From Microbacteriaceae bacterium (lineage in GTDB: Bacteria > Actinomycetota > Actinomycetes > Actinomycetales > Microbacteriaceae): a DNA stretch of 10,437 nt. The position numbers and the translations under genes were made by a program. Below are positions 1 to 5,409 of this stretch, piece after piece; positions within the stretch are counted from its first letter, which is position 1; each line of letters opens with the position of its first letter. The DNA is taken from NCBI GenBank assembly GCA_025463615.1, contig JAODAU010000198.1:1-10437 (forward strand), written 5' to 3'. The notes beneath the pieces were generated by a model. The model made no database searches and was not told where the DNA came from. It was given only the letters and a program-made list of their open reading frames with translations.

Positions 1-218
1 GTCATCGAGAAGATGCGGAAGATGGTGTCCGCGCTGAGCGGCTTGCCCGTCTTCGTGTCATCCACCCCCATCACCGTCGTGCGCACGACCTCGCCGTGCC
101 GGGCGACCAGGGTGACCGCGCCGGCGAGCTCGCCCGCGTCGATGAGGCCCTGCACGAACGCGTCCACCTTTTCGAGCGCGGGCGTCGACAGCCCGACGCT
201 CTCCGGCGTCGCGATCAT
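1..218 (-). CDS. Serine hydrolase of the beta-lactamase/penicillin-binding-protein fold, N-terminal part only
   Basis: Seventy-two complete codons are visible from the ATG at 218 before the window edge cuts the gene. The peptide begins MIATPESVGLS and ends at FRIFSMT. This matches the N-terminus of beta-lactamase-related esterases and carboxypeptidases (PF00144): a helix (ALEKVDAFVQGLI), a first strand pair (AGAVTLVARHGEVV), then the FRI-SMT segment that leads into the SxxK catalytic motif. The nucleophile Ser is the S of SMT; the expected Lys lies just outside. The start is supported by a strong purine-rich site (GGGGAGGAGG) just upstream and by a 4-base ATGA overlap with the alpha/beta hydrolase stop, so translation is probably coupled. 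There is no signal peptide, so it is probably cytoplasmic. It is likely an esterase rather than an antibiotic resistance enzyme, but the substrate cannot be read from this fragment. Confidence 0.85.
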   Translation of the reverse strand, partial: MIATPESVGLSTPALEKVDAFVQGLIDAGELAGAVTLVARHGEVVRTTVMGVDDTKTGKPLSADTIFRIFSM

Positions 219-1150
219 GCCTCCTCCCCCAGCGCCCTCAGGGCCGCGACGCACGCCGCCTGCCACTCCCGCGCCGACGGCAGCAGCGCGGTGAAGTCCT
301 CGGTGCCGTGCACGATGCCGTCGAAGACGCGGTACTCGGCGGGCACGCCGGCCGCGACGAGTCGCTCGGCGTAACGCTTGGCGTCGTCGCGCAGCGGATC
401 GACGTCCGCCGCGAGCAGCAGCGCGGGCGGGAGGCCGGCCAGGTCGGGCGCGACGAGCGGCGAGACGTACGGATCGTTCGGGTCCGCGCCCGACGTGACG
501 TAGGGCTCAAGCGTGCGCCGCATCCCGTCCGCGAAGTCGGGAAGGTAGGCGCGCGTCTCGGCCCACGACGGCGACGCCTCGCCCGTGAGGTCCAGCGCGG
601 GCACCTCGAGCAGCTGGAAGGCGATCGCCGGGCCGCCGGCGTCCCGGGCGCGCAGGGCGACCGCCGCGGCGAGGTTTCCGCCCGCGCTCGCGCCGCCGAC
701 GGCGATGCGCGACGGGTCGACGCCAAGGCTCGCGGCGTTCTCACTGAGCCACACGAGCGCGGCGTACACGTCGTCGAGCCCGGCCGGGAACGGATGCTCG
801 GGCGCGAGGCGATAGCCCACGCTCAGCACCACGACATCCGCCTCCGCCGCCAGGGCGCCGCAGTGCTCGTTCGCCTCGGCGATGGAGCCGGTGGTCCAAC
901 CGCCGCCGTGCACGAAGAGAAGGGCGGCGCGGGTGCGCTGCCCGGGCGGCGTGTAGGTGCGGGCCGGCACATCCGGGCTTGCCGGGATCAGGATGTCGTC
1001 GATGGCGACGCTCTCGGGCACGGCCGTGGTGAGCGTGCCGACGATGCGCTGCGCGGTCGCGAGCCCCTCCCTGCGCGCGCCCTCGAGGTCGGAGGAGTCG
1101 AGCGAGTAGCCCTCGAGCACCGGCAGCAGCAGCGGATCGACCCGCATCAT
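215..1150 (-). CDS. Alpha/beta hydrolase, hormone-sensitive-lipase (GDXG) family esterase
   Basis: The predicted protein has 311 residues, the usual size for bacterial HSL-type esterases (alpha/beta hydrolase fold-3, PF07859). The oxyanion-hole motif HGGGW is at 81-85. The nucleophile elbow is GGASAGG with Ser155, the acid is probably Asp251 in DPLRDD, and the base is His281 in GIVHGTEDF. The residue before the nucleophile is Ala rather than the usual Asp of GDSAGG. No signal peptide is present, so it should act in the cytoplasm on short acyl or aryl esters. The start at 1150 is chosen because it makes an ATGA overlap with the stop of the GH1 gene; a second ATG follows at once (1147). In-frame sequence upstream of 1150 lies inside the GH1 gene and has no conserved character. 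It is the third gene of the operon, and its own stop overlaps the next start. Pairing with a glycosidase suggests deacylation of an acylated glycoside; that is inference. Confidence 0.9.
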   Translation of the reverse strand: MMRVDPLLLPVLEGYSLDSSDLEGARREGLATAQRIVGTLTTAVPESVAIDDILIPASPDVPARTYTPPGQRTRAALLFVHGGGWTTGSIAEANEHCGALAAEADVVVLSVGYRLAPEHPFPAGLDDVYAALVWLSENAASLGVDPSRIAVGGASAGGNLAAAVALRARDAGGPAIAFQLLEVPALDLTGEASPSWAETRAYLPDFADGMRRTLEPYVTSGADPNDPYVSPLVAPDLAGLPPALLLAADVDPLRDDAKRYAERLVAAGVPAEYRVFDGIVHGTEDFTALLPSAREWQAACVAALRALGEEA

Positions 1151-2316
1151 GCCCCCGTCGGCGCGAGGGAGCCGAGCCAGGCGAGCGACGGCTTCGGCGT
1201 GCGGGCGAACGTGGCGCGGTCGACCGCGACCAGGCCGAAGGTGGGCCCCCAGTGGCCCCACTCCCAGTTGTCGAGCATGCTCCAGTGGAAGTAGCCGCGC
1301 ACGTCGATGCCGTCGTCCATGGCCTCGCGCAGGGACTGCAGCGCGCCGGTGGTGTAGTCGATGCGGCGCGAATCGTCGGCCGTGGCGATGCCGTTCTCGG
1401 TGACGAGGATCGGCACGGCGCCGACCACGCGCGCCACCCGGCGCACGGCCCCGCCCAGCGCCGCCGGGTAGTACTCCCAGCCGGTCTGCGTCTGCTCGAC
1501 CGAGGGGTCGGCGATCGGGGCGCCGTTGGCATCGATTCGGGCCCGCGTGTAGGTCTGCACGCCCACCCAGTCGTCGTCGACGGCGGCCGCCAGGAACTGC
1601 TCGTCGCGCGGCCAGGCGTACGCGGCGGTCGCCTCCTCGGCGCCCGGCTCAGCCTGGTAGTCCTGCACCGAGACGCACCAGCCGACGAGGAGACCCGGAT
1701 GCCGCGCCCTGAGCCGATCCCGAGTGGCATGGTGCACGGCGATCATCGCGGCCGCGGTCGCCTCGTCCGGCTCCGGGAACCCCTGCGCGAGCTGCCCCGC
1801 CCCGGTGAGCTTCGGGAAGATCGCCACCACGTTGGGCTCGTTGATGGTCTCGACGCGCTCGACGCCGGCCTCGAGGATCGGGGCCACGGCATCCACGTAC
1901 CGCAGGAAGCGCTCGACGGCGTCGGGCCGCAGCCAGCCGCCTCCGAGGCTGAACCACAGCGGGTTGGTGAAGTGGTGCAGCGTGACGAGCGGCCGGAGCC
2001 CGCGCTCGATCGCGCCCTCGACGATGCGGCGATAGTGCGCCACCTCGGCGAGCGAGATGTGGCCGTCGACCGGCTCGATGCGCGACCACTCGATGCCGAA
2101 GCGATAGTCGGTGAGCCCCGCGGATGCCGCGAGGTCCAGGTCCTCACGCCAGCGGTGGTAGCTGTCGATCGCGTCGCCCGCGCGCTCGGCGACGGGCGAG
2201 TCCGGCAGGTTCTCGCGTGCCCACCAGTCGCTCGACGCGTTGTTGCCCTCCGACTGGTGCGCGCCGATCGCTGCGCCCCAGAGGAAGCCCGCGGGGAAGG
2301 TTTCCGGCGTGATCAT
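1147..2316 (-). CDS. Glycoside hydrolase family 1 beta-glycosidase (beta-glucosidase-like)
   Basis: The protein has 389 residues, shorter than the common 430-480 of GH1. It is nonetheless recognisable from FLWGAA at the N-terminus through the whole (beta/alpha)8 barrel. The acid/base glutamate is Glu160 in TINEPN and the nucleophile is Glu307 in VTENG. Gln21, the HHF at 114-116, Asn159 and the HWSMLDNWEW segment (344-353), which bind the glycone, are present. GH1 enzymes hydrolyse beta-linked glucosides, galactosides or related sugars with retention of configuration. No secretion signal is seen, so the substrate is probably imported first, consistent with the permease gene directly upstream. 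The start at 2316 follows AGGAG spaced 6 bases away and overlaps the permease stop (ATGA). The downstream hydrolase overlaps its stop in the same way. Exact sugar and aglycone cannot be deduced. Confidence 0.95.
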   Translation of the reverse strand: MITPETFPAGFLWGAAIGAHQSEGNNASSDWWARENLPDSPVAERAGDAIDSYHRWREDLDLAASAGLTDYRFGIEWSRIEPVDGHISLAEVAHYRRIVEGAIERGLRPLVTLHHFTNPLWFSLGGGWLRPDAVERFLRYVDAVAPILEAGVERVETINEPNVVAIFPKLTGAGQLAQGFPEPDEATAAAMIAVHHATRDRLRARHPGLLVGWCVSVQDYQAEPGAEEATAAYAWPRDEQFLAAAVDDDWVGVQTYTRARIDANGAPIADPSVEQTQTGWEYYPAALGGAVRRVARVVGAVPILVTENGIATADDSRRIDYTTGALQSLREAMDDGIDVRGYFHWSMLDNWEWGHWGPTFGLVAVDRATFARTPKPSLAWLGSLAPTGA

Positions 2317-3563
2317 TTGACGCTCCTGATTCCGAAGATGACCGCCGCGCCCACGATGGAGACGACGAGGGAGGTGGTGAAGATGGCGCTGTAGCCGAGG
2401 GTCTGCGCGAGCACGCCGCCGACCAGCGGCGCCACGACGCTCGGCAGCGTCGAGCCGATGCTGAGGAACCCGAGGTCGCGCGCCGCGGACTCCTTGTCCG
2501 GCAGCACCGCGACCATGAGCGCCTGGTCCACCGAGATGTAGGCGCCGAACGCGACGCCGGTGATCGAGAAGAACAGCACGTAGGTTGCCACGGACGGTGC
2601 GACGAGAAGGGGGATGAGCCCGACGGTCACCAGCAGCGGCGCCGCGATGACGAACGGCTTCTTTCGCCCCACCCGATCGGAGAGCGGGCCGGCCACGATC
2701 ACGGAGACCGCGGCGAGCACCCCGAAGATCACCGTCGCCTCGGCGATCACCCCGCCGGCCTTCGCCGTGGTCAGGTGCAGGTAGTCGGTGAGGGTGAACA
2801 GCTGGAACGTCGAGAGCATGACGATCGCGAGGATGAAGAGGAAGCGGCCGGCGAAGGCGAACCAGAAGTCGCGCGACGCGGGCGGCGCGAGCTGCCGCAG
2901 GAAGTTGCGCCCGGCGGACGCCCGCGGCTCGCCCCGGTTGTCGCGACCGCGCACGAAGACGGTGATGAGAATCGCGGCGATCACGATGGTCCAGGGCGCC
3001 AGGATGAGGCCGCTCGACGGCTTCGTGACGAATCCCCCGCCGATCACGCCGCCAACGGTCTGGCCGAGCAGGTAGCCGAACCCCGCGAACGCCGACGCGC
3101 GCCCGACCGCCCCGGCCGGCACCCGGTCGGGAATGAGCGCCGAGAGCGAGGCGACCCAGGCGCCGATCCCGGCCTGGTACAGCGCGTAACAGATCCCGAT
3201 CACCAGTACCGAGTGGGTGAGGCCCGTGCCGACGAGGGCGACGGTGGCGAGAAGCGCCGATCCGATCAGCCACGGCGAGCGCTTGCCCAGCCTGCTGCGG
3301 GTGCGGTCCGAGAGGGTTCCGCCCAGCACGGTGCCGAGGGCGCTGGTGACCGCGCCGACGATGGCGAACGTCGTGTAGATCGCGATCTTGTGGGCCGGGT
3401 CGATCTCGGCGGCCAGCGCCTGCAGCAGCGTCGCGCTGATGGCGCCGGGGATGGCCCAGCCCAGTTGGCCGACGAGGAACAGCGGGCCGAGGCGGCCCAG
3501 GCGGAAGCGCGAGGCGGGCGGTGTGGCGAGCGTGGCATCCGCTCCGGGTGGTGTGCCGATCAT
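2313..3563 (-). CDS. MFS transporter, likely sugar or glycoside permease
   Basis: This 416-residue polytopic protein has about twelve hydrophobic segments in two halves joined by a polar loop near 205-235. The loop signature between helices 2 and 3 reads GGTLSDRTRSRLGKRSPW (81-98). A matching copy, GPLSDRVGRKKPF, occurs in the second half (292-304). This is the major facilitator arrangement, and the first copy resembles sugar:cation symporter-like members. It should sit in the cytoplasmic membrane and import the substrate of the GH1 enzyme encoded next. The start at 3563 is chosen for the strong AAAGGAG site 5 bases upstream; the thirteen in-frame codons before it run into the promoter/operator region. 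It is the first gene of the operon and faces the TetR gene across an 80-bp gap. Substrate identity is inferred from context only. Confidence 0.92.
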   Translation of the reverse strand: MIGTPPGADATLATPPASRFRLGRLGPLFLVGQLGWAIPGAISATLLQALAAEIDPAHKIAIYTTFAIVGAVTSALGTVLGGTLSDRTRSRLGKRSPWLIGSALLATVALVGTGLTHSVLVIGICYALYQAGIGAWVASLSALIPDRVPAGAVGRASAFAGFGYLLGQTVGGVIGGGFVTKPSSGLILAPWTIVIAAILITVFVRGRDNRGEPRASAGRNFLRQLAPPASRDFWFAFAGRFLFILAIVMLSTFQLFTLTDYLHLTTAKAGGVIAEATVIFGVLAAVSVIVAGPLSDRVGRKKPFVIAAPLLVTVGLIPLLVAPSVATYVLFFSITGVAFGAYISVDQALMVAVLPDKESAARDLGFLSIGSTLPSVVAPLVGGVLAQTLGYSAIFTTSLVVSIVGAAVIFGIRSVK

Positions 3564-3584
3564 GGGTCTCCTTTGACGAGAGCG

Positions 3585-3590
3585 AGAGTA
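3585..3590 (-). promoter_or_regulatory. Putative -10 element of the permease operon
   Basis: Read on the minus strand this is TACTCT, a TAnnnT match. It would start transcription about 15 bases before the permease ATG, just enough to include its AAAGGAG site. No convincing -35 hexamer is visible; the place where it would lie is inside the palindrome at 3593-3621, so a bound repressor would block it. Tentative. Confidence 0.35.
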
Positions 3591-3592
3591 GC

Positions 3593-3621
3593 ACGAAAAC
3601 ACAGCAATACGGGGTTTTCGT
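3593..3621. promoter_or_regulatory. 29-bp palindrome, probable TetR operator
   Basis: Perfect 8-base arms, ACGAAAAC (3593-3600) and GTTTTCGT (3614-3621), flank a 13-base centre that keeps two more symmetric pairs (3602/3612 and 3604/3610). It lies in the gap between the divergent TetR and permease genes, 30 bp from one start and 22 bp from the other. This is where a TetR-family dimer normally binds to repress both itself and its target operon. The arms are strikingly A/T-rich against the local base composition. Which protein binds is inferred from position. Confidence 0.65.
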
Positions 3622-3631
3622 TTTTCCAGAG

Positions 3632-3637
3632 TAGATT
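3632..3637 (+). promoter_or_regulatory. -10 element TAGATT for a probable leaderless TetR transcript
   Basis: TAGATT fits the actinobacterial TAnnnT -10 consensus. It ends exactly six bases before the A of the TetR ATG at 3644. That places the transcription start on or next to the start codon, which agrees with the lack of any Shine-Dalgarno sequence upstream of this gene. The -35 position falls within the neighbouring palindrome, consistent with autorepression. Confidence 0.5.
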
Positions 3638-3643
3638 CGAGCC

Positions 3644-4273
3644 ATGTCCGACCCCACCGAGCCCACCCGCCGCGGCCCCTACGCCAAGGGCGTCGCCAAG
3701 CGCGAGCAGATCCTGCGCGAGGCGCTCACCGCGTATGCCGAGAGCGACAGCTCGGGCCCGTCCCTGCGCTCGATCGCCGCGCGCGTCGGCCTCAGCGAGC
3801 GCGGGTTGCTGCACTACTTCTCGTCGCGCGACGAGCTGTTCGTGGCGATCCTCGCCGAGCGGGACGTCGCCGACCGCGGCATCGTGGATGTCGCCTCCAC
3901 CCTCGAGGACCTGGCCGCCGTGCAGGCCCACAGCTCGCAGACGCCCGGACTCGTGCGTCTGTTCCTCGAGATGGCGGCCGCCGCCCCCGACCCGGCGAGC
4001 GCCGCCCACGACTTCTTCACCACGCGATACCGGGTGCTGCGCGGGCTGCTCGAGCGCATGCTGCTGCAGGCGAGCGAGGCCGGGGACGGCGATGCGGCGT
4101 TCGCCGCGCGCATGCTGATCGCGGCATCCGACGGGCTGCAGGTGCAGTGGCTGCTCGACCCGACGATCGACATGCGCGACGACCTGAGACGGCTCGGCGA
4201 GCTGTTGCAGGCCTCTTCGAGCCCTTCGAGCCCTTCGCGAGCCTCAGGGACCGATCATTCCCAAAAAAATTAG
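3644..4273 (+). CDS. TetR/AcrR-family transcriptional regulator
   Basis: The protein has 209 residues, standard for the family. A basic tail (RRGPYAKGVAKREQIL) leads into the TetR N-terminal domain. The helix-turn-helix lies at about 40-60, SLRSIAARVGLSERGLLHYF, followed by the typical SSRDELFVAIL helix. The remainder is a helical ligand-binding and dimerisation domain without a motif that names the ligand. The gene is divergent from the permease-GH1-esterase operon and shares with it a palindromic intergenic region, so it most likely represses that operon and itself until a substrate-derived inducer appears. The last 20 or so residues are a low-complexity Ser/Pro-rich tail encoded by a small tandem repeat; the functional protein probably ends near residue 188. 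The downstream DUF6230 operon is on the same strand 96 bp away, and a regulatory link to it is not shown. Confidence 0.92.
   Translation: MSDPTEPTRRGPYAKGVAKREQILREALTAYAESDSSGPSLRSIAARVGLSERGLLHYFSSRDELFVAILAERDVADRGIVDVASTLEDLAAVQAHSSQTPGLVRLFLEMAAAAPDPASAAHDFFTTRYRVLRGLLERMLLQASEAGDGDAAFAARMLIAASDGLQVQWLLDPTIDMRDDLRRLGELLQASSSPSSPSRASGTDHSQKN
4215..4243 (+). repeat. Short tandem repeat inside the 3' end of the TetR gene
   Basis: Two identical 9-base units CTTCGAGCC (4215-4223 and 4224-4232) are followed by an 11-base variant CTTCGCGAGCC (4233-4243). The repeats keep the reading frame and encode the Ser/Pro run of the regulator tail. The last unit and the CTCAGGGACC that follows resemble a CCTTCGA..GGCTCAGGG intergenic repeat common in GC-rich bacteria; that resemblance is from memory. 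Confidence 0.55.
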
Positions 4274-4302
4274 AGAGTCCGCGTCATAACCGAGTACTAG
4301 CC

Positions 4303-4369
4303 GGATCACTCCTTATGTGGCCCCCGTACAGGGGGTCTCGACCCCCAATGGTCGGATCAAGGAGGATCC
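4303..4369 (+). promoter_or_regulatory. Structured leader able to mask the Shine-Dalgarno site of the DUF6230 operon
   Basis: The bases GGATC-A-CTCCTT (4303-4314) can pair with AAGGAGGATCC (4359-4369), forming eleven base pairs with A4308 as the only bulge. This covers the whole ribosome-binding site up to the base before the ATG at 4370. The enclosed loop holds two mutually exclusive hairpins that share GGGGG at 4331-4335. One is CCCCC-GTACA-GGGGG (4321-4335); the other is GGGGGTC-TC-GACCCCC (4331-4346). The upstream arm also matches the 3' end of 16S rRNA (GGATCACCTCCTT) with one C missing. The arrangement suggests translational control, but no ligand, thermosensor or Rfam class is recognised. 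Confidence 0.5.
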
Positions 4370-4966
4370 ATGAAGTTCAGGAATCTCGTCGGCAAGCGTT
4401 CAGGACGCATTCTGCTCGCCGCAATCCCCGTCGCAGTCGTCTCCACCGTGATGATGGGAGGTGTCGCCCAGGGCGCCGTGCCCGTCTCGTTCGCCATCTC
4501 GGGCAGCCAGTTCCAGATCAGCGCGAGCCAGCTCGAGGGCAGCGGCTTCTCGCAGTACGCGGGCGTCGCCAACGACACCGCGGGCACTCCGCACCAGGTG
4601 GCCATCGCCAACATCAAGTCGGCAAGCCTCGCCGACCTCTGCCAGTCGGTCACCACCGACACCCCGCTCGGCAAGGTGGGCCTGCTCATCACCGCCGGCG
4701 GCGGGGGAAAGCCCGCCACGGCGAGCGACCTCCAGATCGGCATGACCGACCTCAAGGGCGACACGTCGTTCAAGAACATCCGCATCGGCGTCGACGCCTC
4801 CACCGTGAACACCTCGGCCAAGGGCACCGCCGGCGACTTCGCCCAGGATGCCGACACCATCAGCATCGCCAACCTGCAGCAGACCGCGTGGTCGACCCAA
4901 GCATCGGTGTTCACCCTCAACGGCATGCACGTGCAGCTGACCACCGACGGAAAGACGTGCTTCTGA
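4370..4966 (+). CDS. DUF6230 family exported or membrane-anchored protein
   Basis: The protein has 198 residues. A basic start (KFRNLVGKRSGR) and a hydrophobic stretch at about 14-34 ending AQGA form a signal peptide or N-terminal anchor. The rest looks beta-rich: SFAISGSQFQISASQLEGSGFSQ, a glycine run (ITAGGGG), and repeated hydrophobic/polar strands. Cys91 (ADLCQSV) and the penultimate Cys197 could form a disulphide outside the membrane. The pattern matches the actinobacterial DUF6230 proteins, sometimes labelled cholesterol esterase; no GxSxG motif or other catalytic signature is visible, so that label is not supported. A strong AAGGAGG lies 4 bases before the ATG but may be masked by leader structure. 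It is followed with a one-base overlap by a DUF6114 gene, a pairing I recall from Streptomyces and relatives. Function is unknown; a cell-envelope role is inferred. Confidence 0.85.
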   Translation: MKFRNLVGKRSGRILLAAIPVAVVSTVMMGGVAQGAVPVSFAISGSQFQISASQLEGSGFSQYAGVANDTAGTPHQVAIANIKSASLADLCQSVTTDTPLGKVGLLITAGGGGKPATASDLQIGMTDLKGDTSFKNIRIGVDASTVNTSAKGTAGDFAQDADTISIANLQQTAWSTQASVFTLNGMHVQLTTDGKTCF

Positions 4967-5409
4967 TGCAGGCCTTCAGGGTTTGGGCCCGGCGTCGCCC
5001 GTTCGTCGGCGGCCTGCTGGTCGCGCTCTCCGGGGTGGAGCTGTTCTTCTCGGGGCAGCTCGACATCGGCAAGATCCACGTGCAGCTCGGCATCGAGGGC
5101 TTCCAGGCCACCATCCTGCCGATCCTGCTGGTCGTGCTCGGCGTGCTCATCATCGCGATGCCCGCGCACCGCATCTTCTACGGGGTGATCGCGCTGGCCG
5201 TGGCCGTGTACTCGCTCATCGGGGTGAACCTGGGCGGGTTCTTCGTGGGCATGCTGCTGGGCGCCGTGGGCGGCATCCTCGTCGTCTCGTGGATGCCGAA
5301 GCCGGCGGTCCCCGAGAACCCGGTCCCCGAGGTTCCCGAAGGGGCCACCCAGCTCAACGAGGACGACGAGAGCGAACCGCGACTCCCTTTAGTGCGAAGC
5401 CGGCCCTGA
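4966..5409 (+). CDS. DUF6114 family small integral membrane protein
   Basis: The protein has 147 residues. It starts with RVWARRRPFVGGLL and has four hydrophobic helices at about 13-30, 46-64, 68-86 and 89-108, ending in the diagnostic VVSWMPKP. The arginine-rich N-terminus and the GGFFVGMLLGAVGG helix are typical of DUF6114. A Pro/Glu-rich acidic tail follows (111-138). The ATG shares its A with the TGA of the DUF6230 gene (TGATG), so the two are translationally coupled and the products probably act together in the membrane. The final eight sense codons are odd: they include the rare Leu codon TTA (5389-5391) and two CGA codons, unlike the rest of the gene. The natural stop, or the frame, may therefore differ here. 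Function is unknown. Confidence 0.85.
   Translation: MQAFRVWARRRPFVGGLLVALSGVELFFSGQLDIGKIHVQLGIEGFQATILPILLVVLGVLIIAMPAHRIFYGVIALAVAVYSLIGVNLGGFFVGMLLGAVGGILVVSWMPKPAVPENPVPEVPEGATQLNEDDESEPRLPLVRSRP

Noticed and set aside
1151..1261. Upstream extension of the alpha/beta hydrolase to an earlier ATG
   Set aside because: The added residues are a shadow of the GH1 C-terminus; the ATGA overlap at 1147-1150 gives a natural start and the family-typical length.
308..1294. Long open frame on the plus strand opposite the alpha/beta hydrolase, and similar frames opposite other genes
   Set aside because: High GC produces long antisense frames; these show no domain, no codon bias and lie entirely over well-supported genes.
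3593..3625. Hairpin followed by T residues as a rho-independent terminator
   Set aside because: It lies between two divergent gene starts, where a terminator for either is not expected; an operator explains it better.
2317..3666. Extension of the GH1 frame upstream through the permease gene
   Set aside because: The translation there is arginine-rich shadow sequence of the permease; the GH1 fold begins at MITPETFPAGFLWG with a good ribosome-binding site.
4262..4269. A-run at the end of the TetR gene as a terminator T-tract on the minus strand
   Set aside because: No stem precedes it in that direction and no minus-strand gene ends there.
4370..4966. Cholesterol esterase annotation for the DUF6230 protein
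   Set aside because: No GxSxG, catalytic triad or alpha/beta hydrolase features are present.
5289..5405. GTG at 5289 as the start of the third envelope gene
   Set aside because: It would place about 39 arginine-rich residues, a shadow of the DUF6114 gene, before the signal peptide; no ribosome-binding site is visible. It is kept only as an alternative.
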